In this document: positions 33,023 to 33,126 of the stretch, piece after piece | Numbering within the stretch: the stretch's first letter is position 1 | Layout: the number at the start of each line of letters is the position of its first letter | NCBI GenBank assembly: GCA_007694905.1 | Contig: REEU01000205.1 | Coordinates: forward strand, 1-33,126 | Reading direction: 5' to 3' | From: Gammaproteobacteria bacterium | Lineage (GTDB): Bacteria > Pseudomonadota > Gammaproteobacteria > Pseudomonadales > Azotimanducaceae | Length of the DNA: 33,126 bases | Notes under the pieces: generated by a model | What the model was told of the DNA's origin: nothing | Databases searched by the model: none | Seen by the model: only the letters and a program-made list of their open reading frames with translations | Position numbers and translations under genes: made by a program

Positions 33023-33126
33023 GATCGCTGCGTCGCCTTCGGCGCCTGCAGTCTCCCACAGCGCTTCGTGGATGCGTGGCCTTGTGGGAGAGCCCAGGCC
33101 GCCGCAGGCGGACGGGCCGAGCTTTT
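33023..33126. repeat. REP pair (GTGGGAG family), inverted arrangement
   Basis: One half ends TCTCCCAC (GTGGGAG on the minus strand) at about 33052-33059 and points back to a GCGAT motif at about 33023. The other half starts TGTGGGAG at 33083 and contains the hairpin CCGCC-GCA-GGCGG (33099-33111). Both belong to the same family as the elements near 390 and 1693, but their GTGGGAG ends face inward rather than outward. The element may continue past the window. Confidence 0.7.

Overview
The window is GC-rich, densely coded bacterial DNA with strong GC3 bias. FadI/FadJ-type beta-oxidation genes, REP/REPIN-like repeats, a REP-associated (Y1) transposase and a ligase/exonuclease DNA-repair pair all point to Pseudomonadota, most likely a Gammaproteobacterium. 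I cannot name the genus from the sequence alone. No rRNA, tRNA, CRISPR array or prophage is visible.

Layout. 1-341: C-terminus of an acyl-CoA synthetase cut by the window edge. 342-1887: a small accessory island. It holds a 66-aa peptide with a textbook double-glycine leader and a four-helix membrane protein (candidate immunity or accessory protein), bracketed by two same-orientation ~145-bp repeats that each contain an inverted pair of GTGGGAG REP units. 1888-3858 (minus strand): glutathione S-transferase, a decayed LysR regulator, and a stand-alone Hen1-like RNA 2'-O-methyltransferase domain whose start overlaps the stop of a VanZ-like membrane protein (3855-4841). 4995-11730 (plus strand): membrane-anchored phospholipase-D-like protein, acyl-CoA synthetase, class III CoA-transferase, TauD-type Fe(II)/2OG dioxygenase and a Tat-signal aminotransferase. 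About 11733-12886: a RAYT/Y1-transposase unit with TGGGGTCGGACC motifs at both ends in inverted orientation. 12906-18325 (minus strand): compact operon fadJ-like > fadI-like > amidase > VOC protein, with gaps of 3, 7 and 10 bp.

18464-21179: unrecognised 94-aa protein followed by a PhyH dioxygenase. This pair converges on a second 2OG-Fe(II) oxygenase across a palindrome that contains both stop codons. A YiiM-like MOSC protein follows. 21249-23947 (minus strand): MBL-fold exonuclease overlapping an ATP-dependent DNA ligase, the 'ligase-associated' repair pair. 24090-26894: CHASE-PAS-PAS hybrid histidine kinase ending in a receiver domain. 26990-32916 (minus strand): five-gene oligopeptide ABC importer in the order D-F-A-B-C, every junction a 4-bp overlap; its OppC-like permease carries a ~90-residue insertion. 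33023-33126: another REP pair.

Functionally, much of the window concerns activation, CoA transfer, oxygenation and beta-oxidation of acyl or amide substrates, with peptide uptake, a sensor kinase and DNA/RNA-end enzymes nearby. The most unusual items are the double-glycine peptide cassette inside REPIN repeats, the partnerless Hen1 methyltransferase coupled to VanZ, the enlarged OppC loop and the Tat-signal aminotransferase.
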